Positions 16,539 through 24,755 of a stretch of DNA of 64,000 nucleotides are shown here, piece after piece (the stretch's first letter is position 1; each line of letters starts with the position of its first letter). The DNA lies in assembly GCF_900112155.1 (NCBI RefSeq), contig NZ_FOKQ01000006.1, positions 62,001 through 126,000 on the forward strand, read 5' to 3'. Both the position numbers and the translations under genes were made by a program. Below the pieces are notes generated by a model. It saw only the letters and a list, made by a program, of their open reading frames with translations. It did not search any database and had not been told where the DNA came from. Source of the DNA: Hominimerdicola alba. GTDB lineage: Bacteria > Bacillota > Clostridia > Oscillospirales > Ruminococcaceae.

Positions 16539-17242
16539 CACCACTCGATGTTTTCTACATCTACTATCTCCGTGTTAAGTCTCATACTTTCAACAGTGCC
16601 GCTCTTTACCGTGATTATTCTGTCAGCCATAGCCGCCAGCGCCGAGTTATGGGTGATGACCACAACCGTCATACCGCTTTTGCGGCAGGTATCCTGCAAT
16701 AATTTCAGCACAGCCTTGCCCGTGTTGTAGTCCAGCGCACCGGTGGGCTCATCGCAAAGCAGAAGCTTCGGGTTCTTCGCCAGAGCCCTTGCGATTGCCA
16801 CTCTCTGCTGTTCACCGCCCGAAAGCTGAGCAGGGAAGTTCTTCATTCTCTCGCTGAGCCCCACCTGTTTCAGCACTTCTTCAGCGTCAAGAGGGTCTTT
16901 GCATATCTGAGCCGCAAGCTCAACATTTTCCTTGGCTGTCAGGTTCTGCACCAGATTGTAGAACTGGAAAACAAAGCCGATATCGTACCGCCTGTAGGCT
17001 GTCAGCTCCTTTTTACCGAACTTCGATATCTCGCGACCGTCCAAAGTTACGCTGCCCGAGGTCAGGGTATCCATTCCACCGAGTATATTCAGTATCGTGG
17101 TCTTGCCTGCACCCGAAGCACCGACTATAACGCAGAATTCTCCTTTTTCGATCTCAAAGGTAGCATCCTTCAGCGCCTGTATCTCGACTTCGCCTGTTTT
17201 ATAGGTCTTTTTTACGTTTTTGAATTCAACAAAAGCACTCAT
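16538..17242 (-). CDS. ABC transporter ATP-binding protein of the MacB/LolD type
   Basis: 234 residues. Walker [10 protein letters not shown] (about 42-50), Q-loop in [11 protein letters not shown], signature [15 protein letters not shown] and Walker [13 protein letters not shown] are all intact. FQFYNL and DEPTGALD are typical of the LolD/MacB/FtsE branch that works with FtsX-like permeases. It is the first gene of a unit with the coiled-coil permease, and the GH3 enzyme may be co-transcribed. A good sigma-A promoter lies 48 bases upstream. Confidence 0.93.
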   Translation of the reverse strand: MSAFVEFKNVKKTYKTGEVEIQALKDATFEIEKGEFCVIVGASGAGKTTILNILGGMDTLTSGSVTLDGREISKFGKKELTAYRRYDIGFVFQFYNLVQNLTAKENVELAAQICKDPLDAEEVLKQVGLSERMKNFPAQLSGGEQQRVAIARALAKNPKLLLCDEPTGALDYNTGKAVLKLLQDTCRKSGMTVVVITHNSALAAMADRIITVKSGTVESMRLNTEIVDVENIEW

Positions 17243-17289
17243 TCACATTCACCCTTATTGTAAGTTTTACACGAAAATAACTTTGTTTG

Positions 17290-17318
17290 ATTATATCATA
17301 TTTTTTGGAAAAAGTAAA
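17290..17318 (-). promoter_or_regulatory. Sigma-A promoter of the ABC/beta-glucosidase unit
   Basis: Minus strand TTTACT (17318-17313), 17 bases, TATAAT (17295-17290). Confidence 0.7.
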
Positions 17319-17454
17319 GTCACGAAAGACCGCGAAATCGTTTTATACATAAAACTACAAAGTAAAGTTTTCACTGCGGTAAAAGACAAAAATTTCCATA
17401 GGCTGCCATGCAGGCAAAGCACCTACAGTGTAGGATTTGTCTTCCCGAGGACAT

Positions 17455-17483
17455 AAAAACTCCCCTGTCAGATGACAGGGGAG
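17455..17483 (-). terminator. Intrinsic terminator of the MoxR gene
   Basis: CTCCCCTGTCA (17460-17470) pairs perfectly with TGACAGGGGAG (17473-17483) around a 2-base loop; TTTTTA follows on the minus strand. It lies 11 bases past the stop. Confidence 0.9.
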
Positions 17484-17493
17484 AATAGTATAC

Positions 17494-19026
17494 TTATTGC
17501 TGCTGTTCAAACTTCAGACAGTCTTCCAGATTGAGCTCATACATATTGTTATATGTAGGTGCAACAGCAGGCTGACCCAGCAGTCTGTAGAACTCGTCAG
17601 AACCGTACTTCTTGATGAAGTCAGTGGTGTGGCAGTTTACAGTCAGCTCTTCAAGAAGCTTCTTCATAACAGGGCTTTCAGCGCCGTAAGCAGCTTCCAT
17701 GAATACGAACATATTCTTCAGACCTGACATGGACTGGCTGGTAACGTTCTTGGCACCGTTAAGCAGGTTGGTGAACGCATTCTGAATGATGATGGTACAT
17801 CTCTGCTTGTTGTCACGGCCCTCGTTTGTACACTTATCCATGTAAGCCTCAAGGTTGTGGATTATCCAGTGCTGGATCTTCTTGTTGGAAGGCGAGATGA
17901 TACGCGCCTTAACAGCCATATCCAGATTCTTTCTTGTAGTCATGATGTGCTCTGCGATGATCTGACGGCAGGAAAGACCCTCGTTGATCTTGATGAGTAT
18001 ATCTTCAAGCTTGGGGTGTATCTGTCTGATCATCTTCTCCATCTGGATAGTCGTTCTCATAGTGTAAGTAACGCCGTCCATCAGAAGGTTCATCAGAGCT
18101 ACAGCTTCCTCAATGTCAGCCTTAGCAGCTCTGTCAACAGCAGCCTGAGTGATGTTGCCGTCCAGCAGATCATCAGGATCATATACCTCACGCAGCTCGT
18201 TGAATTTGCAGTAGAACTCGTAGAACATAGGAGCAACGTCGTGATCCTGCAGGTACTGACCTACAAGCTCCAGAGTAACTGCCATGCCTGCGCTCTCGTA
18301 CAGCTGGATCATCTCGGAGAGATCCTCCCACGCACGTGCGGTGATGATCTTGTAGTTGTGTCTGTCGGTAGCGTCTATCTCATAGAACAGAGTGGGGTGG
18401 AGTTCGAGGAAAGCGATTATGCTGGGGTGAACACCGCCGTAGTAAGCGTATTCCTTCCAGCAGAGGAATTCAGCGTCGATCTCGACCTTCTTGAATCTGT
18501 CCCATGTAACTATATCGAATTCGTTAACGGACTTGTTGAACTGAGGGGGGTTACCTGCGGTAACGATTACCCATCCGGGAGGGATCTGGTGCAGACCGAA
18601 GATCTTGTACTGCAGGAACTGCAGCATGATAGGTGCAAGAGATTCGGATACGCAGTTGATCTCATCGAGGAACAGTATGCCCTCACGGATGTGAGTCTGC
18701 TCCATAGTATAATAAATGTTTGCAATGATCTCCGACATCGTGTACTCGGAAACCTTAACGTCAGCACCGACGAAGTTTCTCTCAACGATAACAGGCAGAC
18801 CCATTGCAGATTCTCTGGTCTGGTGAGCCATCGAGTAGGATATCAGGTTAACACCTGTCTCCTGAGCTATCTGGTCCATGATAGCGGTCTTGCCGATACC
18901 GGGAGGTCCGAGCAGGAAGCAGGGTCTCTGATGCTCGATGCTTATCTTGTACTCACCAAACTCATCTTTTTCCAGATAAGCCTTGATAGAATCGAGCACT
19001 TGCTGTTTTGCGTCTTTTATGGTCAT
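17494..19026 (-). CDS. MoxR-type AAA+ ATPase
   Basis: 510 residues from the ATG at 19026, 9 bases after AAGGAG; the frame extends upstream to 19059 without a ribosome site. Walker A GPPGIGKT (40-47), Walker B GILFLDEIN (about 117-125) and a sensor-like VTAGNPP are present. MoxR ATPases act as chaperones, often with VWA-domain partners, to mature or remodel complexes. The C-terminal 250 residues are helical and not a known catalytic domain. It has its own promoter and terminator. A VWA-domain membrane protein is encoded divergently, 511 bases away, and may be the partner (inference). Confidence 0.85.
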   Translation of the reverse strand: MTIKDAKQQVLDSIKAYLEKDEFGEYKISIEHQRPCFLLGPPGIGKTAIMDQIAQETGVNLISYSMAHQTRESAMGLPVIVERNFVGADVKVSEYTMSEIIANIYYTMEQTHIREGILFLDEINCVSESLAPIMLQFLQYKIFGLHQIPPGWVIVTAGNPPQFNKSVNEFDIVTWDRFKKVEIDAEFLCWKEYAYYGGVHPSIIAFLELHPTLFYEIDATDRHNYKIITARAWEDLSEMIQLYESAGMAVTLELVGQYLQDHDVAPMFYEFYCKFNELREVYDPDDLLDGNITQAAVDRAAKADIEEAVALMNLLMDGVTYTMRTTIQMEKMIRQIHPKLEDILIKINEGLSCRQIIAEHIMTTRKNLDMAVKARIISPSNKKIQHWIIHNLEAYMDKCTNEGRDNKQRCTIIIQNAFTNLLNGAKNVTSQSMSGLKNMFVFMEAAYGAESPVMKKLLEELTVNCHTTDFIKKYGSDEFYRLLGQPAVAPTYNNMYELNLEDCLKFEQQQ

Positions 19027-19086
19027 AAGCAAAAACTCCTTCTTGCACAGAATAGTCAAAAACTATTCCAAAAATTTTCACCTAAT

Positions 19087-19115
19087 ATTATACACTATCT
19101 CCAAATCGCTGTCAA
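19087..19115 (-). promoter_or_regulatory. Sigma-A promoter of the MoxR gene
   Basis: Minus strand TTGACA (19115-19110), 17 bases, TATAAT (19092-19087): both boxes perfect. Confidence 0.85.
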
Positions 19116-19422
19116 TAGGAAAAATAAATTTCGGAAATGTGACTTATTTTGTTTAATTAAATATATGCAATTTGGCAAGGTGGATATTTTTACCCTCGAA
19201 AAAAGGGGCATATGTGAAAAATAACGATAGGGCTCACGAATTAAATATTAACTAAAATCAAATAAAATTATCCGTATATTACAAAAATACCCATGACGCG
19301 GGGTGCGGTTTTAAAAAAAGTTCATATAAACATATTAAGAATATTAAAAAACGAAATCATCTGCTGTTGTGTAAGTAGAAAAACTCTGTGATATTTTGTG
19401 TAATATTTCCATAAGAATCGGC

Positions 19423-19451
19423 TTGAAAAATAACCGATATTGTGTTATTAT
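19423..19451 (+). promoter_or_regulatory. Sigma-A promoter of the VWA-domain gene
   Basis: TTGAAA (19423-19428), 17 bases, TATTAT (19446-19451), about 87 bases before the start. Confidence 0.65.
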
Positions 19452-19467
19452 ATACATATAAAATTGA

Positions 19468-19504
19468 CCGCCATGAGGGAAACATATAAAATAATGTATG
19501 GCGG
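19468..19504 (+). promoter_or_regulatory. Leader stem-loop of the VWA-domain gene
   Basis: CCGCCAT (19468-19474) pairs with ATGGCGG (19498-19504), with a further ACAT/ATGT pairing inside. It begins about 17 bases after the promoter's -10 box and may control leader stability or translation. Confidence 0.45.
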
Positions 19505-19537
19505 GTATGTAAAACCGGGAAGAATGGTGAAGAAGCA

Positions 19538-21886
19538 ATGAGAAAATATCAGGGTAATCCGACAGCTGACGATTTTGTGAAGAGCCTTGATAGAGGTATG
19601 CGCAAAAAGCGTATAACTCTGCTTATATTGCTGGGAATACTGGCTGTCGTAATAGTCGCAGTGGCTGTTGTCCTGACGAGCATCAGCCGAAGCAACAGGA
19701 TAAATATAGCCAAAAATGCAATTTCACAGCTGGATATCCAGAGTACATATAAAGATCCCGAATTTCCCGAAAACGGTGACTGGGACGAGGACGGACTCGT
19801 TAATATATCGGAGACACAAGAGGGCACCAGTGTGCAGAGCAGCGATACCGACGGCGATGGGATCTCCGACGGCGATGAGATGAAGCTCGGCACAGACCCT
19901 CTCGATCGCGATACCGACGGCGACGATATGCTGGACGGCTATGAGGTGATCTCAGGTACCAGCCCCAGACTGGATATCACCGACGGTGTCACTCCTGACA
20001 AAAACAGAGTTGTGGTTGTCGAAAAGGAACTGGACGGCTGTAAGCTACACCTCAGCGGCAATCCGAATATAGCGGGTGCTTCTGTGGAAAAACTGGATCT
20101 TTTCGGTATATCATCGAATCCCAGTGTGGTCTCGGCGGCGTATGACTATTATTCCGAGTACCCCTGCATTGAAGCCACCATTAAAATAGACGTTGATAAA
20201 AACAGGATGAAAAAACTCGGATGTGATTACGGTGATCTGAAAGTGCTCCACTTTGATGTGGACAAACAGGAATATATCCCCATAGAATCCAAACCCGACA
20301 GCAAGAAAGGCTATGTTCAGGCGACCATCACTGATCCCGGCACCTATGTGGTGGGGTGTGATAAGTCAGTGAACGAGCCTGCGATAACAAGAGTTGCATT
20401 TCTTATCGATAACTCGGGCTCCATGTATCCCAAGGAGCTCTGTCCCACTTCTTCCGAGAACGACGTGGATTTCAAACGACTTGACTTTACCGAGTCGCTG
20501 ATAGATAAGTTTGACAGCGATTTCCATATAGGCATAAGCAAGTTCACGGGAACATATACCAAGATGTGCGGTTTTACTGACGACAGATCAGAACTTTATG
20601 ATGTCATCAGAAGGATAAGAACTGAAGATGAGGTCTTCGACGGTACTTTCAACCAGACGGCTCTGAAAAAGTGTATAAACGAATTTACTGCAACCGGTGA
20701 CGGTAAGTATGTCAATATAATCGTTATGCTTTCCGACGGCGAATCCGATGAAGTCGGCGCCGAAACCATCGAGAGCCTTTCAAAGCTTGCAAATGAGAAA
20801 TCGGTAATAGTGCTGACAGTTGGTCTCGGCAGAGATATCGACCGTGCTTGGCTTCAGGAAGTCGCTTATTCCACAGGCGGAAAGTACTACTCCGCATCTG
20901 ACGCTTCCGCACTCGATGACGTTTATAAGCAGATAGTCACGACCCTCAACTACGATATAGTAACATATACCGATTCCAGCGACGAAATAACAGGCTATTC
21001 GCTTTACAACACAGGCTTTGACCCTGCAAGGAACGGATTCTCTTTCAAGAATTTCAGAACTACCACCAGCGCAAGTGTTGACTTCGGCATGGCGGTTATG
21101 GCAAGAGACTGGTATCTCGGAAATGTGCAGATGTCTCTGGGCGATATCTCGCCAGCAGACCCCTCTTCACAGAAGAACGATGCCGCAGGCTATGACCTCA
21201 ATGATACGGTCACAGGCAAGGCTTATGAGGAAAGAAAGACCCTCAGCGCGGTCACAACTGATATATTCAGGCATCATTATTCCAAGGTCACGGAGTATAT
21301 CGATTACAGATCAAAGGGCGATACCTTAATGGTAATGGATGAATACCGCAATGACTCAGAAAAAATGGGCTGGAAAATTGTCAAGCGCAAGATAGAAGCA
21401 GGCAATCTGCCATGGTCAAAGGTCGAGCTTTTATCGCTAGATGTGGCAGAGGGCGTGGATAAGATAGCCAAAGGCTATAACTCGGACGATGCACAGCTCT
21501 GTGCGGCACTGTACAGGCTCAATGCCCTCAGGTGGGATGATGAAGCCGATGAATATAACCTTACCAGCGGTGATGAAGGCTTTGATACCCTTTGCAGACA
21601 GCTGAGCCTGGGCGTGCCCGTGGTTACTACCATAGACGATACCCACACCGTCAATACCATAGGTCTGATAAGGGATTCAAACTGCCACAGAAAGTATATC
21701 CTCAGGATCTACGATAATAACTATCCCGAAAAGATCAAGGAGCTCTATCTCGAAAAGAGACCTATCGCAAGTCTCGATATAGATGTTGAGGGCAATGTTA
21801 AAGTCATGGATCAAAGCTTCGCATACGTTGCAACGTATGAAGGCAAGACCGTCGGCGTTTCTTTCTCAGGCGTTGCAGAACACTGA
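19538..21886 (+). CDS. Membrane-anchored VWA-domain protein with thrombospondin type 3 calcium repeats
   Basis: 782 residues. A basic N-terminus leads into one membrane helix (about 27-49), so the rest faces outward. Residues about 80-145 hold acidic calcium-binding repeats of the thrombospondin-3/dockerin-loop kind (DWDEDGLVN, DTDGDGISDGDE, DRDTDGDDMLDGYE). A VWA domain follows with an intact MIDAS start DNSGSM at about 291-296 and MLSDGESDE later. The last 280 residues are not a family I recognise; near the end is a patch like a papain-fold or C39 inhibitor region (GVPVVTTIDDTHTVNTIGL), though no catalytic Cys/His pair can be assigned. It is divergent from a MoxR ATPase, a frequent VWA partner. 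Confidence 0.8.
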   Translation: MRKYQGNPTADDFVKSLDRGMRKKRITLLILLGILAVVIVAVAVVLTSISRSNRINIAKNAISQLDIQSTYKDPEFPENGDWDEDGLVNISETQEGTSVQSSDTDGDGISDGDEMKLGTDPLDRDTDGDDMLDGYEVISGTSPRLDITDGVTPDKNRVVVVEKELDGCKLHLSGNPNIAGASVEKLDLFGISSNPSVVSAAYDYYSEYPCIEATIKIDVDKNRMKKLGCDYGDLKVLHFDVDKQEYIPIESKPDSKKGYVQATITDPGTYVVGCDKSVNEPAITRVAFLIDNSGSMYPKELCPTSSENDVDFKRLDFTESLIDKFDSDFHIGISKFTGTYTKMCGFTDDRSELYDVIRRIRTEDEVFDGTFNQTALKKCINEFTATGDGKYVNIIVMLSDGESDEVGAETIESLSKLANEKSVIVLTVGLGRDIDRAWLQEVAYSTGGKYYSASDASALDDVYKQIVTTLNYDIVTYTDSSDEITGYSLYNTGFDPARNGFSFKNFRTTTSASVDFGMAVMARDWYLGNVQMSLGDISPADPSSQKNDAAGYDLNDTVTGKAYEERKTLSAVTTDIFRHHYSKVTEYIDYRSKGDTLMVMDEYRNDSEKMGWKIVKRKIEAGNLPWSKVELLSLDVAEGVDKIAKGYNSDDAQLCAALYRLNALRWDDEADEYNLTSGDEGFDTLCRQLSLGVPVVTTIDDTHTVNTIGLIRDSNCHRKYILRIYDNNYPEKIKELYLEKRPIASLDIDVEGNVKVMDQSFAYVATYEGKTVGVSFSGVAEH

Positions 21887-21893
21887 TAAATAC

Positions 21894-21929
21894 ATATCGG
21901 CGCGGGCATTCCTGTGCCGATATTTTTTG
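21894..21929 (+). terminator. Intrinsic terminator of the VWA-domain gene
   Basis: ATATCGGCGC pairs with GTGCCGATAT (one G-U), followed by a T-run. Confidence 0.85.
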
Positions 21930-22045
21930 GTTTAATGGAGCTTCAATAGTTTCTGTAAACGATTTCCATGCATATTGCACAAATACATTGTGAAAACTTT
22001 GTGATAGATTCTGTAACCGTTTTGAGATTTTTTGTTCTAAAATAC

Positions 22046-22074
22046 TTGACAATCTTTATAAAAGTTGCTATACT
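22046..22074 (+). promoter_or_regulatory. Sigma-A promoter of the wall-anchored protein gene
   Basis: TTGACA (22046-22051), 17 bases, TATACT (22069-22074). Confidence 0.8.
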
Positions 22075-22139
22075 GAACACTAGGAACCAAGTATTTCAGG
22101 ATTCCTGAATAAAAATAACGAAATTTGGAGGAGATCATA

Positions 22140-22922
22140 ATGAAAATTTCCAAGATTCTTGCAGGTATGTCCGCACTGGCTATCGCAGCTGCTACAGCTA
22201 TCCCTGCATTCGCAGAGAAGACATTTATTGATGAGGTTGGTCTCGATTATGTTACTGCTGACGGTAATATGGTCAAGGTAAGCCTGGGTGCAAGCCCTTA
22301 TGATCCTACAACTGTAACCGCAGTTAAGCTGACTTTCAATGTTGATGATACTGAAGGCTTCGGTGGCGGAATCATGCTCAACAGCAATAAGAGCGGTTGG
22401 GATCAGAGAGACGGCGAATGGGATTGGGGCGATCCTAATTCTGAAAAGAACTTCCTTGCTGAGGGTTCTGACGGCAGCTACACTTTGATATTCACTTTCG
22501 ATGCAAAGGACGCAGAGTACTGGGGTACACCTTCTGATGAACAGTATTGGGCTGAGGTATGCTTCCAGTCATGGTGGGGCGCAGATATCACCTTAACAGG
22601 TGTTGAGATTACCGGCGATGAGAAGTCTGAAGATGCTTCTTCTGCTGCTGACGTAGAGTCTTCTGCTGCTGATACTGAGTCCAGCAAGGCTGAAGAGTCC
22701 AGCAATTCTGAGGCTTCCAGCACAGCTGACAGCTCTTCTTCTTCCAAGGCTGCTACAACAAACAATAACAACACCAAGAATACTACAACAGGTACAACTG
22801 CTGCATCTTCCGCAGCTGCTGCATCTGACAACACCAACCAGGCTACAGGTGCTACCGCAGGTCTGGCACTGGCAGGTCTTGCACTGGCAGGCGCTGTTGC
22901 TGTAGTTTCCAAGAGAAAGTAA
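22140..22922 (+). CDS. Secreted beta-sandwich protein with Ser/Thr linker and sortase-type C-terminus
   Basis: 260 residues from the ATG at 22140, 7 bases after GGAGGA. A signal peptide ends at PAFA (about 27). Residues about 30-160 form an aromatic-rich beta domain (WDQRDGEWDWGDP, CFQSWWGADITLTGVEI) that looks like a carbohydrate-binding module; the aromatic residues fit a sugar platform but the family is not assigned. A low-complexity Ser/Ala/Thr/Asn linker (about 165-235) follows. The end has NQATG, a hydrophobic helix and KRK, the layout of a sortase signal with N-x-x-T-G in place of LPXTG. The protein is therefore probably linked to the wall. Strong promoter and terminator suggest high expression. 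Confidence 0.75.
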   Translation: MKISKILAGMSALAIAAATAIPAFAEKTFIDEVGLDYVTADGNMVKVSLGASPYDPTTVTAVKLTFNVDDTEGFGGGIMLNSNKSGWDQRDGEWDWGDPNSEKNFLAEGSDGSYTLIFTFDAKDAEYWGTPSDEQYWAEVCFQSWWGADITLTGVEITGDEKSEDASSAADVESSAADTESSKAEESSNSEASSTADSSSSSKAATTNNNNTKNTTTGTTAASSAAAASDNTNQATGATAGLALAGLALAGAVAVVSKRK

Positions 22923-22948
22923 TTTTCTTAAAATATGAAACTATCATT

Positions 22949-22980
22949 GACCCTCGCTTAAAGCGGGGGTCTTTTTTTGT
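22949..22980 (+). terminator. Intrinsic terminator
   Basis: GACCCTCGCTT pairs with AAGCGGGGGTC (one wobble), then seven Ts. Confidence 0.85.
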
Positions 22981-23046
22981 TCACACTGTAATCGTTATCA
23001 GTGCAAAAATACTGTAAAAGCCTTTGAATATTGTGAAAAACTCATA

Positions 23047-23075
23047 TTGCAAAGCTTCGTGAAAAGTGATATAAT
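23047..23075 (+). promoter_or_regulatory. Sigma-A promoter of the 336-residue lipoprotein gene
   Basis: TTGCAA (23047-23052), 17 bases, TATAAT (23070-23075). Confidence 0.75.
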
Positions 23076-23138
23076 AAAAATGTAATTTGTGAGACCCGGG
23101 CAAAGTTCACGGGTATATGATATGGAGGGTATTAAAAA

Positions 23139-24149
23139 ATGAAAAAGATACTTGCAATGACTCTTGCACTTACTATGACAGCGCTGATGTTTGCTTCGTG
23201 CGGTGATAAGAGTGAGAAGAGCGAGTCCAAGGCAGAGACTACCACTACCGCTGCTGAGACTGAGGCTCCCGCTGAGGAGACCACTCCTACTGAGGACGAA
23301 ACTCCTGCTGAAACAACTCCCGAGGAGGACACAGCTAACGAAGTTGATAATTCCAACTGGAAGCCACTGGCCGCTATTGCAGATTCTCTGGAGTGCTATG
23401 ACAACGCATCTCTCACTTTTGCGGCGGACAGCGATATCACAGGCATTTTCACAACTTTCTACGAGGGTTCTGACGAAGCAAAGCCCGGCGATGAAGGCTA
23501 TAGCGGCGACGAAGCTAAGGTGAATTTCTCCGTACAGGAAGTCGCAGGCGTACCTATGCTCAAGTGCGATGAGGAGATCTACGATACCGAGGATACCGCG
23601 AACAACGGCCACAAGGTGCTGAAGATCAAGGCAGATATGAACAAGCTCTTTGCTTCTCAGCCCGAGCTTATGGACAATATCTTCAATATCAAGGTGGAAC
23701 TGGTAGCTGTCGCTCGCGAGCAGGCTGTTTATGACGATGGACTCGGACCTGTTACTGTAGCATGGTACGGTGGAGCTATGGGCACCAATAACAACGGCGA
23801 GTGGAACGGAAATACCGCTACTATCGAAATGGCTTCCGATTCGGGCGAGGGCTGGTGCAACCAGTGGGCTCACACCGTTACTTCCGCAAGGATAGGTATC
23901 AAGGAGAATGCCAAGTTCAACCACGAGTACGAGACCAACTACACTACCGTTATGGCATGGGTGGTAAAGAGCGACATCGACCTCTACATCGCTGATATTG
24001 TATTTGAAGACGATGCAGGCAACGTTATCAAGGTTCCCGAGGGCGCTATCCCCGGCGGCGCTTCCTACGAAAAGGAAGAGCTTACTGACGCTGACTCCGA
24101 TGGCATCATCGAGTATGCAGAAGACGGCACTGTTGTCCTTGAAAAATAA
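23139..24149 (+). CDS. Surface lipoprotein, function unknown
   Basis: 336 residues with an ATG after GGAGGG. The lipobox is MFASC (Cys about 21). An acidic Thr/Glu/Pro linker runs to about 70. The mature domain is beta-rich with tryptophans (VTVAWYGGAMGTNNNGEW, GWCNQWAHTVTSARIGI, DIDLYIADIVFEDDAG). The closing strands resemble those of the carbohydrate-binding-like domain in the preceding gene, so a jelly-roll sugar-binding fold is possible (inference). A short Asp-rich segment near the C-terminus (TDADSDGIIEYAEDG) looks like a calcium loop. It is monocistronic. Confidence 0.7.
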   Translation: MKKILAMTLALTMTALMFASCGDKSEKSESKAETTTTAAETEAPAEETTPTEDETPAETTPEEDTANEVDNSNWKPLAAIADSLECYDNASLTFAADSDITGIFTTFYEGSDEAKPGDEGYSGDEAKVNFSVQEVAGVPMLKCDEEIYDTEDTANNGHKVLKIKADMNKLFASQPELMDNIFNIKVELVAVAREQAVYDDGLGPVTVAWYGGAMGTNNNGEWNGNTATIEMASDSGEGWCNQWAHTVTSARIGIKENAKFNHEYETNYTTVMAWVVKSDIDLYIADIVFEDDAGNVIKVPEGAIPGGASYEKEELTDADSDGIIEYAEDGTVVLEK

Positions 24150-24161
24150 TAACACAAGTAC

Positions 24162-24191
24162 AAAGGCACTTCTTTCGGGAAGTGCCTTTTT
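24162..24191. terminator. Terminator between convergent genes
   Basis: AAAGGCACTT pairs perfectly with AAGTGCCTTT, with T-runs usable from both sides. Confidence 0.85.
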
Positions 24192-24204
24192 GTTATCCGC
24201 GCTT

Positions 24205-24693
24205 TTACCTGAAACGTACTGTCAGCGCTCTTTCGACCTCCAGCTCCGTCAGTTCTCCGTTTCTGACCTTTGCTGCAAACTTCTGTCCTGCTGTTTCGCC
24301 TGTTTCTACGGTATGATCTCCTTTGTCGGTACAGCTTACGTCCCTGCCCTCTATGAGGGTCTCCAATGCGCCCGCAAGAAGTGGCATAAGCCCGTATTCG
24401 GGAAGTGCCACACTATCGCATTGGTATTCCAGATCATCCAGCTCCATGCGGCAGCTTTCGCTGTTATAAGTCATTTTCAGCCCCGCAAGGCTTTCGGGCT
24501 CCGTGAAACCGAATTCCCATATGCCTTCGCCACCCCGCCTGAGCTCTGCTTTGTACTCTCTGCCGAAATACGTTATCTCCGCTGACTTGTGGATATCCCC
24601 GCTGAGTTTCTCGGGCTTCACGGAAGCCCTCTCAGCACCGCACCCTGCTAAAATTGTCACTGCCGCCACTATCGGCAAAACTATCATCTTCAT
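24205..24693 (-). CDS. Small lipoprotein, possibly LolA-like
   Basis: 162 residues. The signal ends TILAGC (Cys about 18). The rest alternates short strands (ITYFGREYKAELRRGG, WEFGFTEPESLAGLKMTY, FAAKVRNGELTELEV), which resembles the open beta-barrel of LolA/RseB-like lipid-binding proteins, but no decisive motif is visible. It is the last gene of a minus-strand run with the NAD(P)HX repair enzyme, AcpS and a DUF6106-like protein. A link to that pathway is not evident. Confidence 0.65.
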   Translation of the reverse strand: MKMIVLPIVAAVTILAGCGAERASVKPEKLSGDIHKSAEITYFGREYKAELRRGGEGIWEFGFTEPESLAGLKMTYNSESCRMELDDLEYQCDSVALPEYGLMPLLAGALETLIEGRDVSCTDKGDHTVETGETAGQKFAAKVRNGELTELEVERALTVRFR

Positions 24694-24755
24694 AGCTATC
24701 CCTCCAAAAAAAGCGGCTCTCCGTGAAGAAGAGCCGCCTGTGTTATTGGCATATA

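Larger units (their letters stand above)
19027..19537. other. Divergent intergenic region between MoxR and VWA genes
   Basis: AT-rich, no gene seen. It holds the two divergent promoters and a stem-loop in the leader of the VWA gene, listed separately. The middle (about 19120-19400) shows nothing I can name. Confidence 0.6.

Noticed and set aside
17857-19224. 455-codon plus-strand open frame
   Set aside because: It is a shadow of the MoxR gene, which has motifs, a ribosome site, a promoter and a terminator on the other strand.
22998-24155. 385-codon minus-strand open frame
   Set aside because: Antisense to a lipoprotein gene with promoter, lipobox and terminator; no ribosome site or motif.
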